DNA of 64,000 bases, taken from NCBI RefSeq assembly GCF_901709675.1, contig NC_051103.1, positions 8,169,501-8,233,500 of the forward strand, in the 5' to 3' direction. The DNA is from Syngnathus acus (Eukaryota; Chordata; Actinopteri; Syngnathiformes; Syngnathidae). The notes beneath the pieces are model-generated. The model saw only the letters and a program-made list of their open reading frames with translations, was not told the origin of the DNA and made no database searches. This document shows, piece by piece, positions 10,650-21,475 of this stretch. Every line of letters starts with the position of its first letter. Position 1 is the first letter of the stretch. The translations under genes and the position numbers were made by a program.

Positions 10650-13545
10650 AAGTAAGTCATTCCAAACCAGCAATCTAATGTGAAATTACAGTAGATATAT
10701 TGGATAACAATATATATATGCATACACGTTATTTAAAAACTAAAAAAAAAAAATCCCGTCATTTACTTCATGTGGTGTACCGGCACAAATGTTTGCAGTG
10801 ATGAGGACATGTGGAGCCATAGAACGAAGTGATTTCCAAGCGCCGATGAATGGCCGAGCGCTTGGGCACATTGACGGCGGTGTTGGCTCGTGAGTGAACG
10901 ATTCGTTCAATAGGACGGATTTCCTTTCTCTGAACGAGAGTGAACGAATCACTTCCACGAGTGATTCGTTCTTTTTTCAGTTCATATGACTTCAACCAGT
11001 AGGTGTCGGTAACGCGCATTGAAGCTGGTGCCACCCCGCCGTAAAACAAAACGAAGAAGAAAATGCCGACGTCACTTCCCGTTCACGAACTGCATTTCCC
11101 GTTCGACAACTGAATGGATCTGCGAGTGAACGAATGAGTGAGTGATTGACATTTCCAGTTCATCGCGAGAACGAATCCGTGAGGGAATAAATCGTGACTT
11201 TCGCGTTCGCGAACGAGTCAATGGGTCAACTGCCTTCCTTCCTTCCTTACTGCCTGCCTTCCTTCCTTCCTTCCTTCCTTCCTTCCTTCCGAAAGAAAGA
11301 AAGAACCACACACTTCTTTTGTGCTCGTTTTCTCCAAGCTAACGACTAACTTTATTGCACGAAAGGATGCGCCGTTATGCAACAGCGGGGAGATAGATAG
11401 ATGATGCTTCTCTTTGGCTCATCTTGATTTTAGAACACTTACAGTCGTTTTTAAATAACGTGAAATGAATGGCCGCTCATATAAGAAACAATGTCATTAC
11501 AATGGCAGTCAATTGTTTGTGAATCCCGTAAAGACAACATTTGAGATTTTTGTTGTATTTTTCCAGCTGTTCTCGTCAGCCTATACACACACACACACAC
11601 ACACACACATCTATTTCTATGCGTATGTCGTAGACGGAATAACAGACAAAGCCGTGTGGCCTCAGCTTGCTCAAACCTCTGGACCTCGAGCTCTTATGCA
11701 ACCAGAGCTGATCAAATAAGCATATATTCATGGAGCCAGGTCCCTCAGCCAGCCAGCCAGCCAGCCACATCCAATCCTCGAACATTTAAAGCAACGCCAT
11801 CTTTAGTCTCCTAAAGCCTTTTTCCATTACGCTGACCTTTAAGCAATGAATGTGGACACTGAAACCAGCTGTTTGTTTTATATCCTCATAGTTCTTGTGT
11901 TTTGCTGTGTGTGTGTGTGTGTGTGTGTGTTGGTCATCGAAGCGCTTATCATCACAGCTGATAAGTCCACAAAAGCACATCATGAAGACGTGTGTGTATT
12001 TTGTGAGCGCGCACTGCCAGGCAAGATGCCCGCCGGCATCGTCTTGCCTTTTGTGTTTGCGTCCCTCGATGTGAGCAATGACTCATCATGCTGGAGTCGA
12101 TCCGCTTTTTAATATCCACCAAGTGTCACACTTTAATCAGTCTGATGTGTCACACACACATGTGCACGTGACCAACCCTAGATCAATGGCACCCATAAAG
12201 CATGCACATGGCTCAAATGGTCTCATTTCAATTCATTTGTGCATGCTTGGGGACATCCCAGGCTTATCAAAATAGTTGTCAATGAATCGATCGATTCATG
12301 ATACGTGTGAATATTGTTGGATCTATCCACATGTGTTGCTCCACCGCTTGTGTTGAAAAGAACTGAGAGGCTGCATGCAATTCTGAGGCTTTTAAACTTG
12401 CTTAAGATTTTGATGCAAGAAAAATGCTATCCCATAACAGAAGACTTTTATTTTGTAATTAGTATTAGATTCCATTTTGCTTCTTCTCAGCATTCATTCA
12501 TTCATTCACCTCCCCACCTGCAGTGTGTCCTCAGACTGCACTGACTCAGAGGAATCGCAGCTGAATGACACAGGCAGACAAACACACACACAATGAATGC
12601 TGCAGGCACCTGGCTACCCCCACATTCAGGGGGATGGATGGATGGATGGATGGATGGATGGATGGATGCATGGATGGATGGATGGATGGATGGATGGATG
12701 GATGGATGGATGGAGCGCTTGATATCAATGACGACAAAAGAAGAAAATATCTTTGTACATTCACGTCTGCTCGGCGATGCCTTTGATAGTGGGATTCAAA
12801 GAAACGCAGCCAAATACGGTCATTGTAGAATTTGTCAGCCACCTTTACAGGCCGATGCAACGTTATTGAGGATAGCGGCCAACGTAAAAATGCTCACTCA
12901 CCATTGAAGAGATGCTCATAACAGGGCTGCGGAGTCCGCCCTGGATGTGCGTCCAAGCGGCTGCAAAGCAAACGGGACGGGCGTGAAGGCGCATACTAGA
13001 ACCAAGTCAGGCGGCGAAAAGGGCAAGTCCGAGTGGATGGCGACGTCCACCGAGCAGCTGGGACCGTGAGCATCCACGGCAGCCTTCCTGTGGTGTCCTA
13101 TTGTCTCCGCATCGCTCTGTCCTCCAAGAGGGGAGGGGAGGGGAGGGGAATGGTGGGATGGAGGCAGGCAGGCGGGTGGGATGGAGGCAGGCAGGCAGGC
13201 AGGCAGGCAGCCAGGCAGGCAGGAGGAGAGGCCAGCCACCTGATTGGAGAAAGGCCAGAAGAAGCCCCGCCCCTTGGTCTGAACGCCAGCGAATGCCAGC
13301 GAGGCTCCGCCGGGCAGCCGCGGCTGCTCGCTGTCTCCGTACAGAATAACGCTGCCACCATGCTATAAATCTTTTTCTTTTATTGTCAGAGCTTGTGAGT
13401 GAAGCTAGCACATTCCGCACCACAATGTTCAAGTCGTTTGACCTGACGTGTAAATGCAATCGTTATCATTGGCCACAAATGCAGGTCAGAAGCGCTGACA
13501 GATCCAAATTCCATTCATCAAATTGTATTCATGTATCCTTTTCTT
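10650..13545. repeat. Duplicated block A (partner at 25.6-27.05 kb)
   Basis: Parts of this block recur to the right of the tandem ~5 kb units. 10650-10740 recurs directly at about 25595-25695. 10860-11460 and 12265-12575 recur inverted at about 25690-26295 and 26495-26808. 13303-13545 recurs directly at about 26811-27046. The 11.47-12.26 kb stretch is absent from the inverted copy. The block also holds simple repeats: (CTTC)n 11232-11290, (CA)n 11585-11609, (GT)n 11905-11930, (GGAT)n 12631-12714, (GGCA)n 13158-13230. No protein gene is supported; reading frames such as the MDGW repeats are translated microsatellite. Confidence 0.8.
10880..11225. repeat. Cluster of GAACGA/TCGTTC motifs
   Basis: The hexamer GAACGA or its complement occurs about eight times within 350 bp, often as short palindromes such as GAACGATTCGTTC. 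The inverted partner at 25.96-26.29 kb keeps most of them. It looks like part of a non-autonomous mobile element, but I cannot name the family. Confidence 0.5.
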
Positions 13546-14313
13546 CCATCTATTTGACTTCACGATCACAACTAGTGTTGTATGCATGCATGCATGCATG
13601 ATGTGGGAGTGTCTTTTGTGCAGGTTGCCAAAGACGCGCTTTTTGGTGACTTGATTTGAACTTTCTCGGCTACCGTACACTTCCGCTTCAGTGAGCAGCT
13701 AGCTCTTCAGGTTGTTACCTTTTGGGCTTTCGAGTGAGTCATGTCAACTTTTTCCAAGCTCTTGTATTTGCTGTATGTATGTAAATGCGTACATGTAAAC
13801 AATGACATGAAAGGAGAATCATTGTTAGTCGTTAGGTCAGTGGAACTCGCTAGCTCTCGTGAAACAAGAAGTGGAGCTTTAGCTAGCACGCCCACAAGCA
13901 GCACTCACTCGGCTGTCAATCAATGGATTATCAAGGAAAGCGTTCGACTTGGACGTTGTTTTTCTATGTTTTGCCACGTCCAAACTTGAAGACTGGAGGC
14001 TCCACGTCGGCTGCTGGTCGTCTATCTGCATATCTCGAAAGGTACCTCCCCATTTTCCATGTCGCATTATGCCTCTGGTGACTAGCAAGGTGGACCTTGT
14101 CCTGTTGATTATTTGGGCCACAGTAAAAAGAAACAAAAGAATTGCTCTACAGTCGTTAAAGTTACATGTCAATACGTAAGAAGTATAGTTTTGAAAAATG
14201 TACGTGCATTTGAACTTAAAAAGTGTATTTTTGATCATAGTTGGCACTCTTGAAAAGTGAAAGCGTACCACTTTGTTCTTCAAATAATGACTTCGTTATG
14301 TTAGTTGGTAGTG

Positions 14314-14704
14314 TTATGTGCTTGAGGAGCTGATGTGCGATGTCATATTGTCATGGCACACCAGGGACAAGGTGAGCACATGCAAGCAGCTGACATCTCT
14401 CACAAAACCTAAGTGCCAGGTACTGCACAATATCATCATCATCATCACACTCGTCTGGATGTGTTTTTTGATGACATTGATGCAAACCAAGTTAGTCAGA
14501 AACATATATTTAACTAACTTGGTTTGCGTCAGTGTCATGGAAAAACTTGTCCAAAAGTGAGTGGTGGTGGTGGTACTGTGCAGTACCTGGCACTTAGGTT
14601 TTGTCCCAGTGAGAGATGTTTGCGCTGTTTGCATGTGCTCACCTTCCCCCTAGGCCTAGTGCCTGCCACGAGAAGTAAGTGACATCATACCTGAGCTCAT
14701 CAAC
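14314..14704. repeat. Foldback (long inverted repeat)
   Basis: The left arm around 14318-14427 (containing GAGCACATGCAAGCAGCTGA and CCTAAGTGCCAGGTACTGCAC) is the imperfect reverse complement of 14577-14702 (GTGCAGTACCTGGCACTTAGG). The centre contains a shorter palindrome, AACCAAGTTAGT/ACTAACTTGGTT. A transcript through it would form a long hairpin. In copy B2 (20526-20853) the outer right arm is deleted. The similar reading frames on both strands are a consequence of this symmetry. Confidence 0.75.
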
Positions 14705-14879
14705 CACTTAATCTGTTTCCATGCAGGCAGGGCCTTTTCAAACTGCTTTTCTATTCAATGAATTGTTCAAGTGGAATGCGAGTCTTTGTGAGTTATGAGC
14801 AAATTTGCTCATTTGAAGTCTTTCGTGCTTGGTGGTCACTGCATTGGCAAAGTACTGTTTGAAAACACAAGTTTTCAGC

Positions 14880-15045
14880 CTTGAGGTGAGTGTCACTGCA
14901 ACAGAGCCAAGTCTTTGCTGCTTCTCTCTGTCTCCACATGAGTCAAAGTGATGCAATTGTACAGTTGCAGTCACTTTGAGTCATGTGGAGACAGAAGCAG
15001 TCAAACACGGCTCTGTTCAGTGGCTGAAGGCAAACACTCAACTCC
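14880..15045. repeat. Second foldback, in copy B1 only
   Basis: CTCCACATGAGTCAAAGTGA near 14932 pairs with TCACTTTGAGTCATGTGGAG near 14971, around a short centre at about 14957. The outer arms (ACAGAGCCAAG... / ...CACGGCTCTGT) extend it. It lies in the ~400 bp that copy B2 lacks. Confidence 0.7.
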
Positions 15046-15109
15046 AAGCTGAAAAGAGCCTTCCAAAACCGAAGTGCCACTTTGCCCGCCTCCTAGCTCT
15101 GCCCAAATT

Positions 15110-15560
15110 CAGCCTGGCCAATCACGACTCGGCTCCAAAATTGCATAGCCACGCCCCCCTTCTGACAGCCAATCAGAACGCAGCATTTGCAGGAAACCAC
15201 GCCCTTTTCAAATCCAACCAATCACAGTGCCACTTTGCCCGCCTCCTAACTCTGCCCAGCCAATCACGGCTCGGCTCCAAATTTGCATAGCCACGCCCAC
15301 TTTCTGACAGCCAATCAGATTGCAGCACCTTTAGGAAACCTCGCCCTTTTCAAATCCAACCAATCACAGTGCCACTTTGCCCGCCTCCAAATTTGCATAG
15401 CCACGCCCACTTTCTGACAGCCAATCAGAACGCAGCATCTGACCAATCAGATTGCTTCATTTTAGGAAACCACGCCCACTTCTAATCCAACCAATCACAG
15501 AGCCCCTCATTTGCATATCCACGCCCAGTTTTGGAGCTTTCAGCCAATCATGAAGCAGTA
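15110..15560 (+). repeat. Array of CCAAT boxes, octamers and GGGCGTGG-type sites, copy B1
   Basis: About ten CCAATCA elements lie within 450 bp, in short degenerate tandem units. They are interleaved with three exact ATTTGCAT octamers plus one degenerate one, and repeated CCACGCCC. CCAATCA fits NF-Y, ATTTGCAT fits POU/Oct factors, and CCACGCCC fits KLF/Sp factors; that is family knowledge. Units run roughly: CCAATCACGGCTCGGCTCC, octamer, CCACGCCC, CCAATCAGAACGCAGC, then CCACGCCC again. It resembles a promoter or enhancer array, but may simply be a satellite-like repeat. No TATA box or start site is obvious downstream. Confidence 0.7.
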
Positions 15561-16099
15561 TTCCAGTCACACTCCGCCCTCTTTTCAAAAATTGCACCGG
15601 GAAAAAAATTAACTGGAAAGAAAATTTTTTGTTTTAAAGTTTAAGATTTGATGTTTGAAAATGAAGAGTTGAAAGTATGTGTTATTTGTAATAAAGTTTT
15701 ATTTCTTTTGCAGAGAAAACAATCACAACAAGTTGGATGGCAATCTGCTCATTGCCGAGCGGTGGAGTGGTCGGCCAGAGGGACGAGCGGTGGAGTGGTC
15801 GGCCAGAGGGATGAGTGTTACTCCATGCCTGGACCCGAGACAAAAAGAGATAGGTAAGTAAAAAGCTAAGTCAACGTTTTGTGCAGAAAAGGTTTTGACA
15901 TGAAACATACCAGTGCACAAGTAGAGTTCATGGCACCGGGTTTTGCAAGCTGAATGACCAGGAAAGCAGATTTTATTCCTTGCTGCATGACCCAGGAAGT
16001 TGATTTTGTTTCTTACTGCCTGTCAGACAATAGGAGAAAAAAATTATTGGACTAAAGATAAGATTGTGCAATAAGGAGCATTTAAAGTGTCTCACTTTT

Positions 16100-17600
16100 C
16101 AGGTTGCTGAGGCAGTAACAAGGAAACTGAAGTGCTGCTGGTCTGTAGCTTTGTTCTGGTCCTCAGCTTCCGCTGCTAGCAGGTACTTGATGGTGCTCCA
16201 CACTGGACACAAAAACGGATTCAAATTTTGAAACATGTTGGTAAATGTTATTTACTTTCCTTCTCTTACCAGCAGCAGGCTCTTTAGGCAGCACGGATTA
16301 GTAGTTGTGGCTGGAGACAAACTGTGGCAGGCTTTGCACTTTGTGGACCAGGATTTGTCACCTCTGCCTGGAAAGAAAAAGGAACATTGACACACCAAGT
16401 CCATTTAAGTTTACTGGTTTTATTTTTAACTGTAGACTGGAAGCAGCCGGTCGCTGGTGCACAGGCAGAGTTCCTAAAATGTTAAAACTCCAGGGTGGAC
16501 ACCTGCACACAACACAAACAAGGGACCCATCAAGCTGCTATTTAGTACATTTTATTTGTGCGTCAACTCTGAAATTGGAGGCAGTCTTAAAGAACCTCTG
16601 CATGGTTTTGAGGGCTTTTACCTTTGGCCAGCAGGTGGCAGATTTTCCAACTGCATCCTTACTGGAAAGTGCTCTGCAGGAAGAGGGAGGGATAAAAAAA
16701 AGCACCTAAGTGCTTTTAAACAATGCCAAGTTTGTCATAAGTTGTCACCTGTCAGCAGGCCAGACAGGAGGTTGATTCCACAGGTTAAAACCTTGTAGAT
16801 CCACACCAGTAGATCCATGCTGCAGAAACTAGGTCCTTTGGCCCCACCTGGTGGACAAAAGGAAAAACAAGCTGAAATGTTTGACGTGTCAAACATTTGG
16901 ACGCGTGCATGTTTTTCCACCAGTGAGGAATGGAGGGCAGCGCCGGACGTCTCTCCAACCACAGCTCGCTGGTCTGAAAGACACGGTAACGTTACGACCA
17001 TTCTGCTTTTACATTTTCAGCCTAACAAGCAAATTGAGCAAGAGTAGACCTGCAAGTGTCTCATGAAGCCATGCGAGGACTGCAAGGTGGCCATTTTGGA
17101 CCCTGCAGACAAAAGAAAAAGAACAAATGTATGCTTTAATCAACTTGACAAGATGCCTTGCTAATAAAAATAATTCTTTGCCATTTCGCAGTCAATCTGC
17201 TTCCTCTGTTCCAGATGCAGGCCTGTGGACAGAAATGAGAAGACCATTAGAAGCAGTCGATTGAAAGAGTTGACTTTAAAACTCACAAAGTCAGTCGGCC
17301 ATGACGGGCTCGTTTTGAGGGTTTGCACCTGCAGACAGAAAGTAGAAAATTATCACGAATGCATCGAAATACCTGTTTCAGTCATTCTCTGGTGGATTCA
17401 TGCAAACGCTGCTAAGTCTACTTACCTTCGGCCAAACGACGCTGTCGTCCAGACGTTGCTAAATGTTTGTGCAAAATTGTGTTAGTCATCCTTCCAGACG
17501 GTGCGTGCTTCAGTTTTCAAAATGTACATGTACTTACCCGCCGTTAAATGCTTCAATTGTTTGGTTGCACGCCAGATAAATGCGTTTTGGTGGTCGTTGG
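16100..17600. other. Dense splice-like signals, possible non-coding transcript
   Basis: On the - strand, good acceptors (TTCTTTCCAG near 16372, CTCTTCCTGCAG near 16680, TTTTGTCTGCAG near 17108, TTCTGTCTGCAG near 17331) alternate with donors (CTG|GTAAGAG near 16269, AAG|GTAAAAG near 16620, AAG|GTAAGTAG near 17427, GG|GTAAGTAC near 17537). The + strand also has donors and acceptors (ATAG|GTAAGTA at 15854, CTTTTCAG at 16102, TCTTACCAG at 16272). The same signals recur in copy B2. None of the possible exon joins I tried gives a conserved protein. This is an inference and needs transcript data. Confidence 0.3.
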
Positions 17601-17944
17601 AGATGTTAACTGCTAACGCTAGCTTCTGCAAACTTTTGAGCTTGCAAGATGGAAGCACGCCCAAAGTGCAACTAGACGCTGAAAGCGAGCAAAAGCAGTT
17701 AGTTTCAAAAGGTTAACAAAAGTTGAACACCCACCTTGTCACTTTTAAACGCTGTTGTACGGCCGCCGCAGCAGGTGGACCAGAGCAACGTGGCTCTCGC
17801 TGTCAGTGGTGAGTGCAAGAATGAGCGTCGCGTTCTTGACGCTTTTTATACTCTTTTTGCGATGACGTCATTAGAAGAAGAAAAGAAAAAAAAAAAACTT
17901 TCAAACAGGTGCGCTTGCGAGTGAAAAACTGCAAAGACAAATCT

Positions 17945-18540
17945 TTGGAGGGTACTGGTCTCGAACCAGCACTGCAAACTTCGGAGGCAATGGTGTTATC
18001 CCCTCGAACATTGTCCGTTGAAAGACGATGAAAGAATTTATTCTATTATCCTAGATCATGAAGCTAGCTTCAGGAAAAGTTTAGAGTATCCTTCAAATAC
18101 AAACACTCAACCAAGTTTTGTAAGAGCTCGAATGGCCGATTGGTTAATGCTTTTACCTTTGGTTCAGGAGAGGCGGGTTCGAATCTTACATGTCGCGCTA
18201 TTTACTTTGCAAAAGCGGCAAAGAGCAAGTCTCGAACCCGAGGACTGCTGGACACCGACCCAAGTCGGGAACCATTCAGCCATTTTGGTGTTGAAATTTT
18301 CAGAGTTTTCCTTTGTATTCATAGTATATATCTCTCACGAACTAGATAAAATTACCAAATCACCGCGATAATGCAGAAGAACAATTTGTGTAGTGGTCAA
18401 AGCTTTTGCCTTATGTGCGGGAGAACCGAGTTCGAGTCTCACACTCTTCAAACTTGAGCTCAAAGACTGCTTCGTATGGGGCTCGAACCATAGTCTCCCG
18501 AACACCGGGTAAAGTTATAAACCATTCTGCCATTTTGCCG
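17945..18540. repeat. Cluster of five tRNA-like motifs in alternating orientation, copy B1
   Basis: Box A/box B-like pairs lie at about 17949-18012 (-), 18123-18195 (+), 18212-18287 (-), 18388-18450 (+) and 18470-18540 (-). Box B matches include GGTTCGAATC, GGGTTCGAGAC and GAGTTCGAGTC; box A matches include TGGCCGATTGG and TAGTGGTCAAAGC. None folds into a clean four-arm tRNA with a paired acceptor stem, so I read them as tRNA-derived remnants, not working tRNA genes. Confidence 0.55.
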
Positions 18541-18612
18541 GGGAAATTCGGCATCTTTTTCTTAGGTAGTGCATTGTACATAGAGGACGTCTGGTCACGA
18601 AAAGGAAAGATT

Positions 18613-19250
18613 GACGTTCATTTTACGCTGGGTTACATACAAGTGAAGGGGGCACTGCCGTCTTGCGGTAGCTTGCCGTCATTACATGTACCGCTTCATA
18701 AACGAGTCAAAAAGCCCGTATGTTTCATATCGTACGACGTACGTATTTATTTAATTCTGCCCATGTGATGGTATTTTAAACTGAACAAATGTACAGTAAA
18801 CTACTCATGTTCAAGTTCTAATAACCATATTGTAACTGAAGTGGAACTATATTTTCATTAAAGAAGGAGCAATGATGAAATGGAAATGGACATGTTCATT
18901 TTACGCTGGGTTACATACAAGTGAATGGGGGCACTGCCATCCTGCGGTAGCTTGCCGTTATTACATGTACCGCTTCATAAACGAGTCAAAAAGCCCGTAT
19001 GTTTCATATCGTACGACGTACGTATTTATTTAATTCTGCCCATGTGATGGTATTTTAAACTGAACAAATGTACAGTAAACTACTCATGTTCAAGTTCTAA
19101 TAACCATATTGTAACTGAAGTGGAACTATATTTTCATTAAAGAAGGAGCAATGATGAAATGGAAATGGACATGTTCATTTTACGCCGGGTTACATACAAG
19201 TGAATAGGGGCACTGCCGTCTTGTGGTAGGTTAGCGTCATTACATGCCCC
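18613..19250. repeat. 278-bp tandem repeat, ~2.3 copies
   Basis: The phrase TTCATTTTACGC(T/C)GGGTTACATACAAG starts units near 18616, 18894 and 19172, a constant 278-bp period. The third copy is cut short near 19250. A related inverted fragment lies at about 54285-54380, so the sequence is dispersed as well as tandem. Confidence 0.85.
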
Positions 19251-19755
19251 GGTGACCAGAGCGCGTTTGCCTTCAAATGAAATCTCCATTACAAAACTGC
19301 TCCGAATAATATCAACTGCAAATGAAAACACATTTCACTCGTTCGATCTAGCAGTATCGACGTGAGGGACTCGTTAACTTGCCACGATCGCATGACAACC
19401 GAAAGCCATAATTCATCATTTAAACAGAGAATGTGTGTTTCTGCAAAAATGAAAATTGAAGTTATTGCGCTTACCAGGGTAGTGCAAGCACGGAAGGCGC
19501 AGTCCGGCACCGTAGTAGTCAGTAAGGGGCGTCCCTCGGTTCCGTTTGGCTCCCAAGTTAATGGGCAAAGTGGGCTTTGCTAGTGGCTCTATATAAATTA
19601 TTGTAAATAATTTACGATCACTGTCAAACTTGATCAAAGGTACAACACAAATTTGTATGAAAGTCAAACAATACGACAGAATATTATATTTTGACAAGGC
19701 TGGTCTTTTTAACTAGGTTTTGAGCGTCTTTTATGCGTGTTTACTATTTTATCCG
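19251..19755. other. Spacer between B1 and B2, no gene seen
   Basis: This ~500-bp stretch separates the 278-bp repeats from copy B2 and has no visible partner elsewhere in the window. I see no coding exon or RNA gene. Confidence 0.4.
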
Positions 19756-20919
19756 AACTAGTGTTGTATGCATGATGTGGGCGTGGCTTTTGTGCAAGTT
19801 GCCAAAGACGCGCTTTTTGGTGACTTGATTTGAACTTTCTCGGCTACCGTACACTTCCGCTTCAGTGAGCAGCTAGCTCTTCAGGTTGTTACCATTTGGG
19901 CTTTCGAATGAGTCATGTCAACTTTTTCCAAGCTCTTGTATTTGCTGTATGTATGTAAATGCGTACATGTAAACAATGACATGAAAGGAGAATCATTGTT
20001 AGTCGTTACGTCAGTGGAACTCGCTAGCTCTCGTGAAACAAGAGGTGGAGCGTTAGCTAGCACGCCCACAAGCAGCACTCACTCGGCTGTCAATCAATGG
20101 ATTATCAAGGAAAGCGTTTGATTTGAACGTTGGTTTTTCTGTTTTGCCACGTCCAACCTTGAAGACTGGAGGCTCCACGTCGGCTGCTGGTCGTCTATCT
20201 GCATATCTCGAAAGGTACCTCCCCATTTTCCATGTCGCATTATGCCTCTGGTGACTAGCAAGGTGGACCTTGTCCTGTTGATTATTTGGGCCACAGTAAA
20301 AAGAAACAAAATAATTGCTCTACAGACGTTAAAGTTACATGTCAATGTAAGAAGTATAGTTTTGAAAAATGTACGTGCATTTTAACTTAAAAAGTATATT
20401 TTTGATCATAGTTGGCACACGTGAAAAGTGAAAGCGTACCACTTTGTTCTTCAAATAATGACTTGAAATTAAAAAAATATATAAATCTAAAAAAAAAAAT
20501 TGTGTGTAAGTTATGTTAGTTGGTAGTGTTATGTGCTTGAGGAGCTGATGTGCGATGTCATATTGTCATGGCACACCAGGGAGAAGGGGAGCACATGCAA
20601 GCAGCTGACATCTCTCACAAAACCAAAGTGCCAGGTCCTGCACAATATCATCACCACACTCGTCTGGATGTGTTTTTTGATGACATTGATGCAAACCAAG
20701 TTAGTCAGAAACATATGTTTAACTAACTTGGTTTGCGTCAGTGTCATGGAAAAACTTGTCCAAAAGTCAGTGGTGGTGGTGGTACTGTGCAGTACCTGGC
20801 ACTTAGGTTTTGTCCCAGTGAGAGATGTTTGCACTGTTTGCATGTGCTCACCAAGCTGAAAAGAGCCTTCCAAAACCTAAGTGCCACTTTGCCCGCCTCC
20901 TAACTCTGCCCAAATTCAG

Positions 20920-21475
20920 CCTGGCCAATCACGGCTCGGCTCCAAATTTGCATAGATACGCCCACTTTCTGACAGCCAATCAGAACGCAGCATTTCATCT
21001 GACCAATCAGATTGCTTCATCTTTAGGAAACCACGCCCTTTTCAAATACAACCAATCACAGCTCGGCTCCAAATTTGCATAGCCACGCCCACTTTCTGAC
21101 AGCCAATCAGAACGCAGCATTTGCACATCTGACCAATCAGATTGCTTCATTTTTAGGAAACCTCGCCCTTTTCAAGTCCAACCAATCACAGTGCCACTTT
21201 GCCCGCCTCCTAACTCTGCCCAGCCAATCACGGCTCGGCTCCAAATTTGCATAGCCACGCCCACTTTCTGACAGCCAATCAGAACGCAGCATTTGCACAT
21301 CTGACCAATCAGAGTGCTTCATTTTTAGGAAACCACGCCCACTTCTAATCCAACCAATCACAGAGCCCCTCATTTGCATATCCACGCCCACTTTTCAACC
21401 AACCACAGCCTTTTATTCTCCTAGCTCCACCCAGTTTTGCAGCTTTCAGCCAATCATGAAGCAGTATTCCAGTCA
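20920..21475 (+). repeat. Array of CCAAT boxes and octamers, copy B2
   Basis: About twelve CCAATCA elements and four exact ATTTGCAT octamers in ~550 bp, with CCACGCCC between them. The unit number differs from copy B1 (about ten and three), showing that the array expands and contracts while its motif content is kept. Confidence 0.7.

Larger units (their letters stand above)
13570..18589. repeat. Tandem ~5 kb unit, copy B1
   Basis: This unit is nearly the same as 19756-24550 along its whole length, apart from indels. The largest is about 400 bp (14643-15046) present only here. Order within the unit: left end AACTAGTGTTGTATGCATG, ~0.7 kb of unique sequence, a foldback, a CCAAT/octamer array, ~2.3 kb rich in splice-like signals, and a cluster of tRNA-like motifs. 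Reading frames are not conserved between copies (a 17-bp length difference near 16.3 kb shifts the longest), so I see no protein-coding gene. A non-coding RNA or a mobile element remains possible. Confidence 0.85.

Noticed and set aside
12565-12907. Reading frames of repeated MDGW and HPSI
   Set aside because: They are translations of the (GGAT)n microsatellite on both strands.
14314-14634. Similar ~100-residue reading frames on both strands, also at 20.5-20.9 kb
   Set aside because: They arise from the inverted repeat, which makes both strands alike; no family recognised.
15110-15560. Short direct repeats resembling a CRISPR array
   Set aside because: Units are contiguous and degenerate with no unique spacers, and the host is a vertebrate.
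16305-16709. 134-residue reading frame in the B unit
   Set aside because: Frame is not kept in the second copy, and internal splice-like signals argue against one exon.
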